A stretch of DNA of 64,000 nucleotides. Source: Chrysophaeum taylorii (Eukaryota > Sar > Pelagophyceae > Pelagomonadales > Pelagomonadaceae). Numbering within the stretch: position 1 is the first letter of the stretch; the number at the start of each line of letters is the position of its first letter. Made by a program: the position numbers and the translations under genes. Below are positions 19,946 through 31,140 of the stretch, in pieces. The notes under the pieces are model-generated. The model did no database searches. It was given only the letters and a program-made list of their open reading frames with translations, and was not told the DNA's origin. Where the stretch lies: NCBI GenBank assembly GCA_029834535.1, contig JAQMWT010000297.1, forward strand, positions 146,200 through 210,199, in the 5' to 3' direction.

Positions 19946-20500
19946 TTACAATCCTGAAACCCTGCACATCAAATTCTATCCGATGCTAGTTTCGTGTCTG
20001 TCGATGTCGCAAGCGTGGCTGACGTAGTTGCCGTGGATGCTCGGCGGCGTCTCCTCCTAAGCCCTCTTGGGTGCCAGCCACTGCTGCTTTCCGAACGCCT
20101 GCCTGTAATGCCCCTTCCCCCAAACAGCACCCAGCGCTTCCGGAGTCAGCTCCCACATGAAGCAGTCGACACTTGAAAATCCTCGTGATACCTATCCCTT
20201 GGTCTTAACGCGCTCCGTCTTCGACGCGCTGGTGCTCGAAATTAGGGCGACGGGAAGCGTACTCGTTCGTAAGGTCGGAGAATCGGCTCAACGGCCAATT
20301 CGACATCGAGCTGCTAGCGCAGCTCGGCGACCTTCTCGACGTAGGCTTGGCCTGTAGCGAGACCGTCGGATGTCCCGTTCTCTACCGGCACCTGCGCCGG
20401 GCGATTGCCCTCAAAATCGTGCGCCTCTACACGTCATCGCTCTTGCTTACCCTTCACTCAAGGTCATCGCTCTCGCTTACCCTTGACTCAAGAACGGGAC
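19946..20500. other. Upstream region of the ALKBH7-like gene, with a 30-bp duplication
   Basis: Two tandem 30-bp units (20,433-20,462 and 20,463-20,492: GTCATCGCTCTYGCTTACCC...) end 8 bp before the ALKBH7-like ATG, so they are probably in its promoter or 5' UTR. No other gene is recognised. Confidence 0.5.
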
Positions 20501-20980
20501 ATGATTCGCGGGCTGCGAGTGTTCACCGAGATGATCTCGCAATGCGAACACGACGTGGTCGTGCGCGCCATCGACCTAAAATTCGGGAAACGACGATACG
20601 AGAGGGACCACTGGGACGGTGTGATCACGAATTTCCGCGAAACGGAATTCCAAGCGTCTTTTCCGTGTTTTGAGCGCATAGAAGAACTGCTCCAAAGCCT
20701 CGGGGCCGGCAAGCTGCAGACGCCGCACGCCCTGGATCTCGCGCCCAACGGGCACATCGACCCCCACATCGACAGCGTCAAGTTTAGCGGGTCAACCGTT
20801 GCCGTGCTGTCGTTGGTGAACGCGGCAACCCTCCGACTCGGCCCGTCCGAGCTTAGAGTCGAACCGCGTTCTTTGTACGTGCTCCAGGACGAAGCGAGGT
20901 ACGACCACGAGCATGCCATTCTCCCGGAAGGCCGCCGCCTCTCCCTCATCTTTCGGGACGAGGTCGCTTCGGAAAGATAA
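20501..20980 (+). CDS. ALKBH7: ALKBH7-like Fe(II)/2-oxoglutarate dioxygenase
   Basis: A 159-residue protein with strong resemblance to ALKBH7: RRYERDHWDGVITNFRETE (~31-49), HALDLAPNGHIDPHIDSVKF (76-95), SLYVLQDEARYDHEHAIL (124-141) and GRRLSLIFRD (144-153). Iron ligands H89, D91 and H138 and the 2-oxoglutarate-binding arginine near 146-152 are all present, so it should be catalytically competent. Animal ALKBH7 is ~221 residues and mitochondrial, involved in programmed necrosis and fatty-acid metabolism; the substrate here is unknown. The start at 20501 gives a short N-terminus without a clear transit peptide; an upstream unrecognised exon is possible. A GC-rich intact frame surrounded by TE debris suggests it is functional. 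Confidence 0.8.
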   Translation: MIRGLRVFTEMISQCEHDVVVRAIDLKFGKRRYERDHWDGVITNFRETEFQASFPCFERIEELLQSLGAGKLQTPHALDLAPNGHIDPHIDSVKFSGSTVAVLSLVNAATLRLGPSELRVEPRSLYVLQDEARYDHEHAILPEGRRLSLIFRDEVASER

Positions 20981-21263
20981 GTCACGCGGAGTCGTCGAGA
21001 GGGGCGTTGTGTCTCTCGTAGGCCCTACTGATCATCTACTCCGGGCGGGCGCCAACTACACCGTGAATATTGTTTATTACTGTGGCAAGAAAATCTCCCT
21101 AGGCACGAAGAGCCGGGATATTCTAAATATCCGGGGCGCGGTGTGCTCCTCCTGGTCACGATGGTTCGGTCACTTACGTACCGGGGGGGTTGAATGACCT
21201 CGATTCGCGGGGTAACGTACGTGTCGACGGCAAGAAAAACACGAAGAACCGCTCACGAGATAG

Positions 21264-21499
21264 ATGGTTGAAAACCAGCCTTCTCGGTTGTTCGAGTTCG
21301 ATGCAACTGAGCCAACCTGGAGCTGGCTGTCGCGCAGAATCGTCGTACATTCACCTATCCATTCATAAACCCACCCGTGAGTCCCGAGGGCGTTCTTGTT
21401 CCATTTGTTCTCCTCGCTCTCGTCGTCCTTATCATTGTATTCATTGTCCGCCGACTCAAAGCGCCAGGAGCCGGGCTTGGTACCTTCGAAGGAAGATGA
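21264..21499 (+). other. Possible small single-pass membrane protein, frame broken
   Basis: An ATG at 21264 starts MVENQPSRLFEFDATEPTW. In another frame, ending at 21499, lies PEGVLVPFVLLALVVLIIVF followed by basic RRLK, a convincing membrane span with a positive tail. The two parts need a frameshift or a tiny intron to join, so this is either a pseudogene or my misreading. Confidence 0.2.
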
Positions 21500-22559
21500 A
21501 CGATCTGCCGACTCCTCGAGCCACGTCCAGCGACGCCATCGTCATCGTTCTTGACAAAATATTCACACCAGATCTTGAATCCGGCGACCTTCTTTGGAAT
21601 TCACCGTCGAGATCGCCTCAATGACGCCGAGGCGCTTGGGCAGCAGCCAACTCCCAGGGCACCTCGAATCGCTTACCAACCAACGCGTTACCGATCGTCG
21701 GAAGTTGTGAGCGATGATTCGGTCGTTGCCTCCGTTTCTTCTTCGACGCGCGTCGCTCCTCGGCGCGGCGCTCTTCAGCGCGCACGAGCCGCCGAGACTC
21801 GAGGTCGAGGCGCTGCGTCGTCGATTGGCGGTTACGGTCCGCGTCCCCGACACTAACGCCTCGGTCAAAAGTTCGCGGCGCTCCGACTTAATGACGTCGT
21901 AAAGGTGCTTCAGGCACGATATGGCGGTGCCTTGGCGATGGTCGCGTCCTGCATGGATGTCTAAAACTCGGCTTGAGGTCCGTCCTCCTACCACGCTCTG
22001 GCGTTCAAAGTTCGGCTCGAGCTCCGTCATCCACCACACCACGTAACTGGGCAAGTGCTCGAGGGCCATGTTGAGGCGCACATTGACGGTCGAGGTCTTC
22101 GAATTTTGCCCGGCGGCGCGAGCGCGCCTTCGTCGTCGACGAGTGGCTTGACGTGCGTGGCATCGCGAGACTTGGAGGAGTCGGCGATCAGCCGCTCGAG
22201 CACCTTCTTGATGGCCTTGACGTGTCTGGCCTGGTGGATGGTGGCTTTCCGATGCGCATCGGCCTCCCCCATGTATTCCGTGCGACCGAGACGAGCTGCC
22301 TCGACGACGGCCAGCCCGACGTCCGCACCCACATCGTCGGCTCGATTCTTCGCCGTCGCTGGCCTCGGTGTCGGAGACACTCTTCTGACGCTTCAGGGCA
22401 TAAGTACCGGCGCCGCGACCGAAGACGCTGTCGCGAGCTGACATGAGACGACGCCGGACGCGGTTTCGACGTGCAGCATGTTGGAGAAAGAAAATCCCTG
22501 CGTAGTAATTTTGAGGGTGCCGAACTCGCCCTTAACCCAATTCGTGACGCGGCGCGAGC

Positions 22560-23110
22560 TCTCGCGTCATGTTGGCTGAGGCGATGTCGCCGTCGTCGAC
22601 GTCGCGCATGGCCTGGCCGTTCTCGAAGGTCTGGATGTATCCCTGGAGCCAGGCTTTGATTAATTGGAGCATGGTCTTGGTTTCCAATTTCTCGTCTACG
22701 TGAAGTCGAACGTCGTAGAGACTCGCGCTCGCGGCCGCGACGTCGGAGACCTTCGTCCGACCCGTCGACAGACAGTCTGATCGACGCAGCCCGTGGTGCG
22801 AGAAACTTGGCATAGACCTCCACGGACACGTCGAACGGCTCGCACTCCCCTGTCGCCACGATCTGTGGGTCGTCCCAGCATAAGTCTCGAATAACGAGCG
22901 CGCGCGTGCTCGTTGATTCCCACCATTTCGAGAATGGACCAGTCGCCGAGGTCGTGGGAAGCAGCGAACAAGCGGAAGGGTATAATGAGCTTGTCTTGGA
23001 TGATGCTCCGGCCTAGTAAGGTGCCGATGACCTCGTTTGCGGTGAGCGTGATGAAGAGGTTAGACTGCGGCGCGTTCCTCCTCGAACCTCAACGACCGCT
23101 CGGAGTCGCT
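22560..23110 (-). pseudogene. Unrecognised protein-coding relic
   Basis: The - strand reads NLFITLTANEVIGTLLGRSI, IIPFRLFAASHDLGDWSILE, then after a frameshift VATGECEPFDVSVEVYAKFL, and after another HVDEKLETKTMLQLIKAWLQ. These read like real protein but match no family I know. Flanking - strand frames down to ~21,560 may belong to the same relic. It is probably a broken gene or transposon polyprotein. Confidence 0.3.
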
Positions 23111-23840
23111 CGACCTCCAGCTCCGTAGCCAAGGCCTCCTCGGCCGCGAAGGCGCCGGCGTGGGACATCTAAATCTCGTGCTCGGCAACGACAGCGCGCC
23201 GCTGCTGCCTCCATCGGACACCTTGAGATTGATGATGATCTTGTCCTTCCGTGCTAACTGCTTCCGAGGTGATGGCGAGGACGGGCGCGTTGGTTGGTCC
23301 AAGTTGAAGCGGTCGTCGCACGCGGATCCGCGGCAACGTGCCTCTATGCGTGCCAAGGGACCATTGTTCTCCTTCTTTGCGCCCTTGCGAACGCCGGCAA
23401 GGCCAACATTGACCACCGTCTAATCGACAACGTACTCGATGGCAAGCCAAAAGTCCTATCGGTGTCGTAACTCATCTTCTCAACTTGAGGTGCTAGGTCA
23501 GCGCACGCGAGTTTAGCTCACCAGACCACCTTTACGCTTCGCGTGTGCGAAGTCTCGCGCCTACAAGAGGGTGAGCAAACATTGAAGTCAATGCTACCGT
23601 CGAGTTCCGTGATGTCCGTGATGCGCCCCAGATCGAGTGGCTCTCCAAAACGTCGTTCAAGCTTGGCAACGCAACAGACGCACTCTCTATCAACCGTTCT
23701 GTGCGGCTCCCACGCCTGACGGCTTTCAAGCGCACCCCCGTCGGATCCGCCGCGTCGGGAGCGTCGGTAGGCTGATCCCCGACGTGCACAGAAATTCCCA
23801 TCTGAATGCGTTTTTTAAATGAGGGTTTTAAAAGCTCGAC

Positions 23841-25176
23841 AAGTGCAGGCCAGTAAGTTCGCCAGTAAGTTCACCTAGTCCCAATCTCTAACCCCAGTAA
23901 GTTCACCGGTCCTAGTAAGTTCACCTAGTCCCAATCTCTAACCCCAGTAAGTTCGACGTAAACCCACTTACTCGTGCTCACTCGTGCTCACATCCACTCT
24001 CCCCTCTCCTTTGAACTCGTCGCTCTCACCCCCGCCAATCTAAGCTGCTTTGATCCGCGCACGCCGCTAACCTTTGAGTTTACTCTAAAAACCCCAGTAA
24101 GTTCACTTGGTCCCAGTAAGTTCGCCTGGTCACTAATTTCACCTAGTCCCAATCTCTAACCTCCGTAAGTTCACCTGGTTCCAGTAAGTGCACCTGGTCC
24201 CAGTAAGTTCACCTACAGAGCGCATGTAGACGCCGGGAGGGGGCTTATCGGTATTGCGCAGCACGTGTGGGGTAGGGTGGAGTCGTCGACCCAGAAGAGG
24301 ATGTCCTGGGGGTTGCCGATCGACAGAGAGCCACGTAGAGCTGGACGTGGCAGAAGACGGGCTTCGCCGAGAGGACGCCGACCTCGCGGGGGGTCTGGCC
24401 CTGGCTCTTGGTGATCGATCGTTTGGCGTCGGCGGGCCTTAAGGGATACAGGTTGGAGGAGCCTCGGTGACAACGAGACGATCGATCATGTATCTGGTAC
24501 CGTTGCAGTGGCCGTGCGACGGGTCGAAGTTGCGAAGACTTTAAGCTCGCGATCAAAGTCAGCATGCCGTTGGTTGTCAGGGAGTTGAAAACTCGACTGT
24601 AAAGAGCGAGGCGTCGGCTTCAGAACCAACCTAGTCGGCCGAAAAGAACTCCGACGCCTCGTCTTCGGGAAAAGAAGGCCGCGGTCATGCGCGCGTTGTC
24701 AGCATCGACAACATCGTTTCGACGGGGCGTGAGAATGGCGCGCTGAAAGAGCCGCCGCGGGTCGTGGAAACAGTCTGCGAGGCTTGGAGGATCACTGTCT
24801 GGCTCTCGCGTCTACCTGATCATTACTCTCGCGCCTACCTGATCCTTACCCTAAATCGAGGGACAGGAACCCCGCCCAGGCCGCCCGATCCCAGCAGGAC
24901 GTCACCCTTCGTCGCACATACGTCCGGCGGCAGCATGCGTACGACCTACGGGCGGGGCCCGTCCTCTCTTCGCCTGCCCCACGACTCGGCGATGACCCCG
25001 ACTAGGTCCCGCGTACTTATCTCCGCCCGTCAGGCACATCCCTCATACCCCACAAACCCACCCACATCCTTCATGCTCCCCACACACACCCCCCTCTTAG
25101 CAGTGGACATTTAAAGACAAACAAAGAGACAAACAGTCTAACAGACAGACAAACATCTGTCGATTAGTAGTAAGGA
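23841..25176 (-). mobile_element. Helitron-like non-autonomous element (~1.34 kb)
   Basis: Full-length family member. The 5' end (25176) is TCCTTACTACTAATCGAC plus a short (TGTC)n tract. The body holds the CTCTTAGCAGTGGAC and GGCGGGGCCCGTCC blocks and a Helitron helicase fragment. The 3' region is a set of CAGTAAGTTCACCTGGTCC repeats ending AAGTGCAGG at 23841. The same order is seen at 59,560-61,297 (+). Confidence 0.65.
24240..24800 (-). pseudogene. Helitron helicase C-terminal fragment inside the Helitron-like element
   Basis: The - strand reads the same motif series as the copy at 18.6-19.3 kb (DPSHGHCNGTRYMIDR, KSQGQTPREVGV, QLYVALCRSATPRTSSS-type frames, VDDSTLPHTCC). The final VVYGELLG part is replaced by the AGTAAGTTCACC repeat block. 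Confidence 0.6.
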
Positions 25177-25795
25177 CTGCTATGAAGACGGAGGGGGGGG
25201 CGTGTGCGTGCTTGAAGGTTTTTAAAGGTCGACGTCCTGCAGAGAGGGGGGGTGCTGCGTGTGTGGGTTTCTCGACCTGCGTTCGATAATGAAGCCTAGT
25301 TCCTAGTTTAAACCCGTCGCTCGTGCGTTCCGACTTCACGCAGTCAGCACAGCACGGTTCTACGGATACCAGCGGAGCTGAAATCACAATATACCTCGAC
25401 CTGTCTCCCTCATTTCCACCGAGCGCACGGAACACTGCGAACCGAGGAACTCACCGGATAGTTGATGCGTAAATCCTATGAGTTCCTCGGTCCCCGTCTT
25501 TTTTGAGACCAGCGTAGGGGTAGGTCCGCCCTGGCGCTTACGCACACGCATTCTTGAGGGTGGCGGAAAGCTTGATGAGGGAATAAGGCAAGAATTACTA
25601 CATTCAAGGAAATGCAACCAAGACACGCTGAGAACCACAACAGCTGGGAGTCTTGGGCAGATGAGCCTCGGGGAGCAGGACCTCCGTAAACGGAACCAAC
25701 GAAACGAGCTCAAGGGCTCCGGCTATTGTATATACCGAAAAAGTAGAAGTTCACTATTACCTGAGCAAAAGAAAAAGTGCACGTTACGAACACAC

Positions 25796-25866
25796 TCTCA
25801 GAAACGGGAATCGAACCCGTGGCAAGCCGATGGCAACGGCTTATGTTGCCACTACACCATTCTGAG
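25796..25866 (-). tRNA. tRNA-Gly-GCC: tRNA-Gly(GCC)
   Basis: Complete cloverleaf on the - strand: acceptor CTCAGAA/TTCTGAG, D arm GTGTAGTGGCAACAT, anticodon arm AGCCG-TTGCCAT-CGGCT (anticodon GCC), T arm ACGGG-TTCGATT-CCCGT, discriminator A. No intron. A TTTTTCTTTT Pol III terminator follows on the - strand (~25,769-25,777). Confidence 0.9.
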
Positions 25867-25907
25867 GTTAAAGGTTGCAACTTCCTACATTCTCTTCAAT
25901 TCATAGC

Positions 25908-25978
25908 TCTCAGAAACGGGAATCGAACCCGTGGCAAGCCGATGGCAACGGCTTATGTTACCACTACACCATTCTGAG
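25908..25978 (-). tRNA. tRNA-Gly-GCC: tRNA-Gly(GCC), second copy
   Basis: Nearly identical to the copy at 25,796-25,866 (D loop GGTAACAT instead of GGCAACAT). The spacer between the two is 41 bp and unrelated to them. Confidence 0.9.
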
Positions 25979-26318
25979 TTTTAATATTCTGAGCTACTCT
26001 TACGGCCGCATTTAATGCGTATAGGATTTGAACAAGCACCCGTACGTCGACCTCCAGCCACGTTGTTGCGCGCATTGTCAACCGACAGCTTCACTTTTTG
26101 CCATTTTGAATGGAAAAATATGAATATAAATAAAAAACAATGTTTCAAACTGATACAACGGAAAATGCATCATGTTGTCGCGCGGTGCGACACGATCGAA
26201 AATGAGCTTTCGCCACTGGTGGGTCCACATGAAAATGACCCCTATCTTGCCAGGCGCACACCGGACACCACAAGCCACGCGCGAGGTCGCCGACACGATC
26301 AAGGAGACCTGTGACCAG

Positions 26319-27199
26319 CTAACACTCCGAGCTGGACGAATTTCGTCGGGCTGGCTCGACGATAGGATGCCAACGACGCAAAAAGTTACTCAGCGTGTGG
26401 GAAGCTCCAGATTGTGCTAGCCACGAGAAGAGTTGCCGCCGGATTAAAGGAGCCGGCCGCTGGGTTGAGGGAGTTCCAGTGGGCGACGGAAACGCCTGCT
26501 GCGCGAGGGCGAACTTCGAGATGATGGTCGACCTAGTTGGCTTCAGCGCGTCGTCGATGTCGACGGCGTCCGCAGGCCCAGTTACCGCCGCCAGTGATTT
26601 CGACGTCGACAGGGGCGGCCGCGTAGCACTCGGCTCTGCAGTTATACTTCCCGCGGGGCTTCTTCTTCGAGTCAAACTAGGTCTTGCGCCTGATGAGGCA
26701 GCTGGCGTCGCAAGCCTCTGTACATCGGAAGATCCTCGCAGATGCAGCCCTTCTTGCGTCGCGTCCTTGGAGCAAGGAGCTCCGTGTTGGCCGCGTCCTG
26801 CTTGGCTCGTTTCTGGGCACGGGTCTCGGCGCGCTGGCGCTTGGCCCCGTCCTCCTCTGGGCGCGGGCAGCCTCCTAACCTCTGCGCTCGACCAGGAGGA
26901 CGGAGAGCTTGGCCGAACAATGCCCGTCCGTGGTCCGGGATGTGGTCTTCCGAGTCTGATTCGCCACCGACAAGATACCCTCCTCCTTGGGGTACACCTC
27001 CCGCCCAAACTGCCGCTTGGTGATGATGCTTAGGACTTGCTCTCTCGAGCTTGGACTTAACGTACTCGGTCGTATCCTTCGGCACGTTCACCTGCGACAG
27101 AATGGCCAGGTCGATTTCGTCCGTCTCCAACCGGCGCAGCGAGTGCACTATGAACTTGGACCGATCGACGTTGAGACGGAAACGCCGTTCCCCCACCAA
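26319..27199 (-). other. Unrecognised - strand frames
   Basis: Two overlapping open frames. The upper one (26,672-27,199) begins FRLNVDRSKFIVHSLRRLET...AILSQVNVPKD, which looks protein-like, then becomes Arg/Pro/Glu-rich. No known family is evident. It is either a relic or a rapidly evolving gene; GC content is high. Confidence 0.25.
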
Positions 27200-27459
27200 T
27201 TCCCCTCATGATGATACCCCTATTTCGAACATCTTGCCTTGTACTTGGAGTTATTTTAGTTTCCCGCTAGGTTTCTCCCGTTGCTTTTTCTTTGAGTATT
27301 ATTATCCACTCGAGACTTCCCTTGCCTGCATACCCTAGCATATTTTGCTGGGCTTTCCTGAAATCTCTTTACTCTTGCTTTTTCGTCTCTAAGTAAACTA
27401 ACGGATGAGGCAATTGCAAGGGGACATAAAAGATGTGCCCGAGGTGTGAAGATGGGCAT

Positions 27460-27615
27460 GCGGGGCCTAGTCGGGGTCATCGCCGAGAAAGACCGCGGGG
27501 AGGCGAAGAGAGGACGGGCCCCGCCCGTAGGTCGTACGCATATGCTGCCGCCGGACGTATGTGCGGCGACGAAGTGCGACGTCCTGCTGGGCGCGGGCGG
27601 CCTGGGTGGGGCTGC
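27460..27615 (+). mobile_element. Fragment of Helitron-like family
   Basis: Shares the block from CTAGTCGGGGTCATCGCCGAG through GGCCCCGCCCGTAGGTCG to CGTCCTGCTGGG with the element at 24.85-25.02 kb, in the opposite orientation. Confidence 0.5.
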
Positions 27616-27858
27616 CCGAGGCGGCGAGGGCACGGCGCGTCCGGCCCAATGCGTTGGCGACCCCCCACCCGCGGTAGATGCGGCGAGTTTGGGCCCCGCC
27701 TTGGCCTCCGTGAAGTTGGCACAGCCCATTTCGACCAAGGTTCGTAGAGTTGCTCTGTATTGAGTATGGTGAGGATGTCCGGGACGACGTGGCGTTGGGC
27801 GAGATTGCCTTCGTGATACCGGTCGTAGAGGCGCGTGCGAACGGCAGGGGCGCCGACG

Positions 27859-28437
27859 TCAGCAGAGATGCCGAAAACCTCCGAGGATATACAGGGCGGG
27901 GATGCCGGCCTGTTTGACGATGGAGAGGACGCGTTCGAGGAGTAAGCCGTCGTGCCAGGTGGTGGTCCGCGCTCCTCCGCGGTTGCGAAGGTCGAGGTGC
28001 GCGAGAAGCGCCTTTGCGCGGGCTTCGTCGAGAACGACATCAGCGCCCAGAATGCGAGTGCCCGCGAGGCCCGAACAAGCTGGAGAGGGGTAGCCAACGT
28101 ATTGGGCACACATCTCGGCCCAGCAGCGGTTGGGAATTTGAGGGGAGGAGCTGGGCCACGAGCTGATGAACGTAGGCTCCCCGACGAGAGCATCGTTTCG
28201 TGAAGACGACCACGGGTCGCTGGAGTGCAGTTGGGCCGAGCTACTTCCTTCGCGCTGGGAGGTTAGAGCACGCTGGAGCTGGGGTATGAGCACGGGTCTC
28301 GAGACGGTAGGGTCAACGAGGACCCCCCTTGGAGACAAAAAAACTCGCGGTTGAGAGGACCGTCGACGACACGAACGTACGCGGGGTCGCTGGAACAAGC
28401 GCCGCCGCCGTGGGAAGCCACGTTCTACAGAGATCAA
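27859..28437 (-). pseudogene. C-terminal region of a non-LTR-type reverse transcriptase (tentative)
   Basis: An open 192-codon frame with AQLHSSDPW...ALVGEPTFISSWPSSSPQIPN, AHLDLRNRGGARTTTWHDGL and LLERVLSIVKQAGIPAL. The order '..LHS.DP.........W....P', then 'C....H...RHD....'-like residues resembles the region after the RT domain in many protist RT polyproteins. There is no RT core motif, so it is a fragment at best. Confidence 0.35.
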
Positions 28438-28761
28438 CGCGAAGTACTACGTCCCACGCAGTCGCGAGTGCTCGCGCCAGACGGCAACCGGATGCAAGGA
28501 GGTGGTGCCAACGGCGCAACTCGTTACCCGCGCGAAAAGAGGTGGCACCCAGGAAGGACGACCGAGGCGAGGCGGGGGAGGTAGCCAGGGACCTCGAGTA
28601 GGATCGCCAAGATCGACGAGGTGTGGGAGGGGCCGCCGTGTCAACAAAGGCGGTGGGGCTGAGGTCGGAGCAGGAGCGAATGCCGCCGCCACCCCCCTTT
28701 CGAGCAGCAAGGTTTAGGCGTTGAAGTTCAAGTAGAGGGTCTAGTGTGGTGGTGAGCAGAT

Positions 28762-30093
28762 ATGATGTGGTGGTGGTATTGGGTAATAATCGTGGTCGCG
28801 TCCCTATGCTGCGTGGGGGCGGCGGTGGTCCTTGGAGGACGCAAAGAGGAGAAGGAGTTTAGCGTGGGCGAGTCGACGATCCGGCGCATGACGCGGCTCG
28901 CGATAGAGCACGGCGCCGTGAACTTGAGTCAAGGGTTCCCGAACGAAGCGCCGCCGGAGGCGCTGGCGACGTATGGCGCTGGCGCGTTGCTCGCCGGGGA
29001 GTCCGAAGCGACGGCGGTCGAGGCCGCTCGAAAGCTACCGAAACGAGGCGACCCGCGCGACGCGCTAAATCAGTACAGCTTTCCGTTTGGCGCGGGCTGT
29101 TTGAGAAGGGCCGTGAGCGGTTACTACGAACGAGTATGGGGCCAGCGCTGGGAGCCCGAGACCGAGATAACGGTGGTGCTGGGGGCGACCGAGGGCTTCG
29201 CCGCGACTATCCGCGCGTTGACCAAGCCGAAGGACGTCGTCGCGTTCTTCGAACCGTTCCACGAGCTCTACCCGTCGCAGGTCGCACTATTTTACTGCGA
29301 AGCGCGCGCGGTGACGCTCGAGCCGCGCGCGGACGGGTGGCGGTTCGATCCCCGAAAGCTCGACGCCGCGCTCCGAGGGGCGCGGTTGCTGCTCTACAAC
29401 TCGCCGCACAATCCGACGGGGCACGCGTTCGACGAGAACGAGAGAGCTATAGTCGCGAGGCTGTGCGCCAAGCACGGCGTCACCGTCGTCACCGACGACA
29501 TCTACGAGCACGTCGTGTTTCGGCGACCCCACGTCCCGCTCTCGACCATCGTCCCGCGCCAAAGCCTGGTGGTCGTCGACTCCATCTCCAAGACCTGCAA
29601 GGCGACGGGCTGGCGAGTAGGCTGGGTGTTGGCCGACGAGAAAAATACCGCCAAGATCAGGGCGGTTCACGACCAGCTCGTCGCCTGCGGGCCGACTCCA
29701 CTCCAGGTCGGGGTCGCAAAGTACCTTGAAGAAGTCACCGCCGCCGCCTTGAACGAGATCGCGGACGACTACGCGCCCAAGAGAGACTGCCTCGTCGCCG
29801 CGCTTCGTCGCGTGGGCTTTGACACCGGTCCCCCGGTCGACGGGGCCTACTACGTCTTTGCCTCGTACGACAACGTCAAACCCATCAAGAACATGTCCCC
29901 CCTAGACGCGGCCATGTACCTCACCGCGCGAATCAAGGTCGCTTGCGTCCCGGGAGACAACTTCTACCTTCCCCGCTCCAAGAAGATCCACGGCCGCCGC
30001 CTCCGCTTCGCCTTCGTGCGCAGCCTCGACGTCATTCAACAAGCGGCGCACAATCTCCTAAAGCTTGTCGACGACGACCACCGCGACTCGTGA
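28762..30093 (+). CDS. Class I/II PLP aminotransferase, kynurenine aminotransferase-like, membrane-anchored
   Basis: A 443-residue intact protein. Motifs fit the kynurenine aminotransferase / cysteine-conjugate beta-lyase group: NLSQGFPNEAPPEAL (54-68), NQYSFPFGAGCLRRAV (103-118), YNSPHNPTG (212-220, N217), VTDDIYEHVVF (D245, Y248) and SISKTCKATGWRVGW with the Schiff-base lysine K277, then LRFAFVRS with the carboxylate-binding arginine. Likely reaction: transfer of the amino group from kynurenine, glutamine or methionine-type substrates to a 2-oxo acid. Unusual: residues 1-26 (MMWWWYWVIIVVASLCCVGA) are a membrane anchor or signal not typical of the soluble enzymes, so it may sit in the ER or plastid envelope. 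Single exon; a (TGA)n microsatellite begins at its stop codon. Confidence 0.88.
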   Translation: MMWWWYWVIIVVASLCCVGAAVVLGGRKEEKEFSVGESTIRRMTRLAIEHGAVNLSQGFPNEAPPEALATYGAGALLAGESEATAVEAARKLPKRGDPRDALNQYSFPFGAGCLRRAVSGYYERVWGQRWEPETEITVVLGATEGFAATIRALTKPKDVVAFFEPFHELYPSQVALFYCEARAVTLEPRADGWRFDPRKLDAALRGARLLLYNSPHNPTGHAFDENERAIVARLCAKHGVTVVTDDIYEHVVFRRPHVPLSTIVPRQSLVVVDSISKTCKATGWRVGWVLADEKNTAKIRAVHDQLVACGPTPLQVGVAKYLEEVTAAALNEIADDYAPKRDCLVAALRRVGFDTGPPVDGAYYVFASYDNVKPIKNMSPLDAAMYLTARIKVACVPGDNFYLPRSKKIHGRRLRFAFVRSLDVIQQAAHNLLKLVDDDHRDS

Positions 30094-30676
30094 TGATGAT
30101 GATGATGATGATGGAAGCTGAAGAAGTATTTTATCATAAAAAATTCGGCCGCGCGCACGCGCGCACGACGCACCTGGGTGCTTTGTTTTGTAAACACCCA
30201 CCTACAAACATCAATCTCCAGGGAGCCTGCGCGAAGGGGAGAGAGAGAGTGCGAGATTTCCTCGGCCGCGGACGGACGACGACCGAGATGGCGCTTACGT
30301 CGGTCCATTTGAAGTCGCATAATAAGTCCACGCAAGTCGCGGCGGTTGGGCGACACGCGTGCTGCGTTGGGGTAACCGGGGCCGGCCCGGGGTTATAATA
30401 GCTTCGGCGGCGCCAAAGAAGACTCGCGAAGCAGCCGCGAGAGGTCAACGTTAGGGGTGGGTGGGAACCGAGCCCTCTCGGCAGCGGAAGAGCGTGGTCG
30501 CAGTGTCGCCCCGCAATGTGAAACACACATGATCGCAGTGGCCAGAGTGCAGCGACCAAAGTCCGGCACGAGACCGGGTGTCGCATCAGAAGAACGGCCG
30601 TTGGAAAGAAAGCCTGTGGTTGTGAAGTTCGCGCTTCTGAACACTGCAAACACCCACCCCCCGCTCGGCTTTAGGG
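30094..30676. other. 3' flank of the aminotransferase gene
   Basis: Begins with an ATG/TGA trinucleotide repeat (30,091-30,111). No gene is recognised. Confidence 0.45.
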
Positions 30677-30826
30677 TCCTTACTACTAATCGGCTGATGT
30701 TTGTCTGTCTGTTTGTCTTTAAAGGTCGACTGCTAAGAGGGGGGAGTGTGTGTGGTGCATACAGGATGTGGGTGGTTTTGTGGGGTAGGAGGGATGTGCC
30801 TGACGGGCGGAGATAAGTATGCGGGA
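30677..30826 (+). mobile_element. 5' fragment of Helitron-like family
   Basis: Starts TCCTTACTACTAATCGGC, has a short TGTC tract, CTTTAAAGGTCGACTGC and the TGTGCCTGACGGGCGGAG block, then stops matching. Confidence 0.6.
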
Positions 30827-31140
30827 CCTGCGGCAGGAAAGGATTATGCGCGCTGACTTCTTACCCTGCTTCGACTGTGCCCTCGACGTCTCGAGGGTGC
30901 CGAGCGGGTTGAGGGGCGCTTCCTTCCTGTCGATCAACCTTCAAACTGCCCACGAGCTTCAATCCGAAGACTCGTGAAATGATTTATGGTTGAGATTAGT
31001 CGTTTTGAAAGGAGTAAGCGCCTGGTGGCGTTACAAATACGTGCGTCAGGGGTTCAAGTAGAGTCCAGTAAACGGGAAGTGGGGTAGAGAACTCGATAGG
31101 ACTAGGGGTAAGGATGGCGGTGTAAGGGTTACCGCCACAG

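Noticed and set aside
21113-21134. Inverted repeat CCGGGATATT...AATATCCGG as a transposon end or terminator
   Set aside because: Only ~9 bp, with no partner copy or target duplication found. It may be chance.
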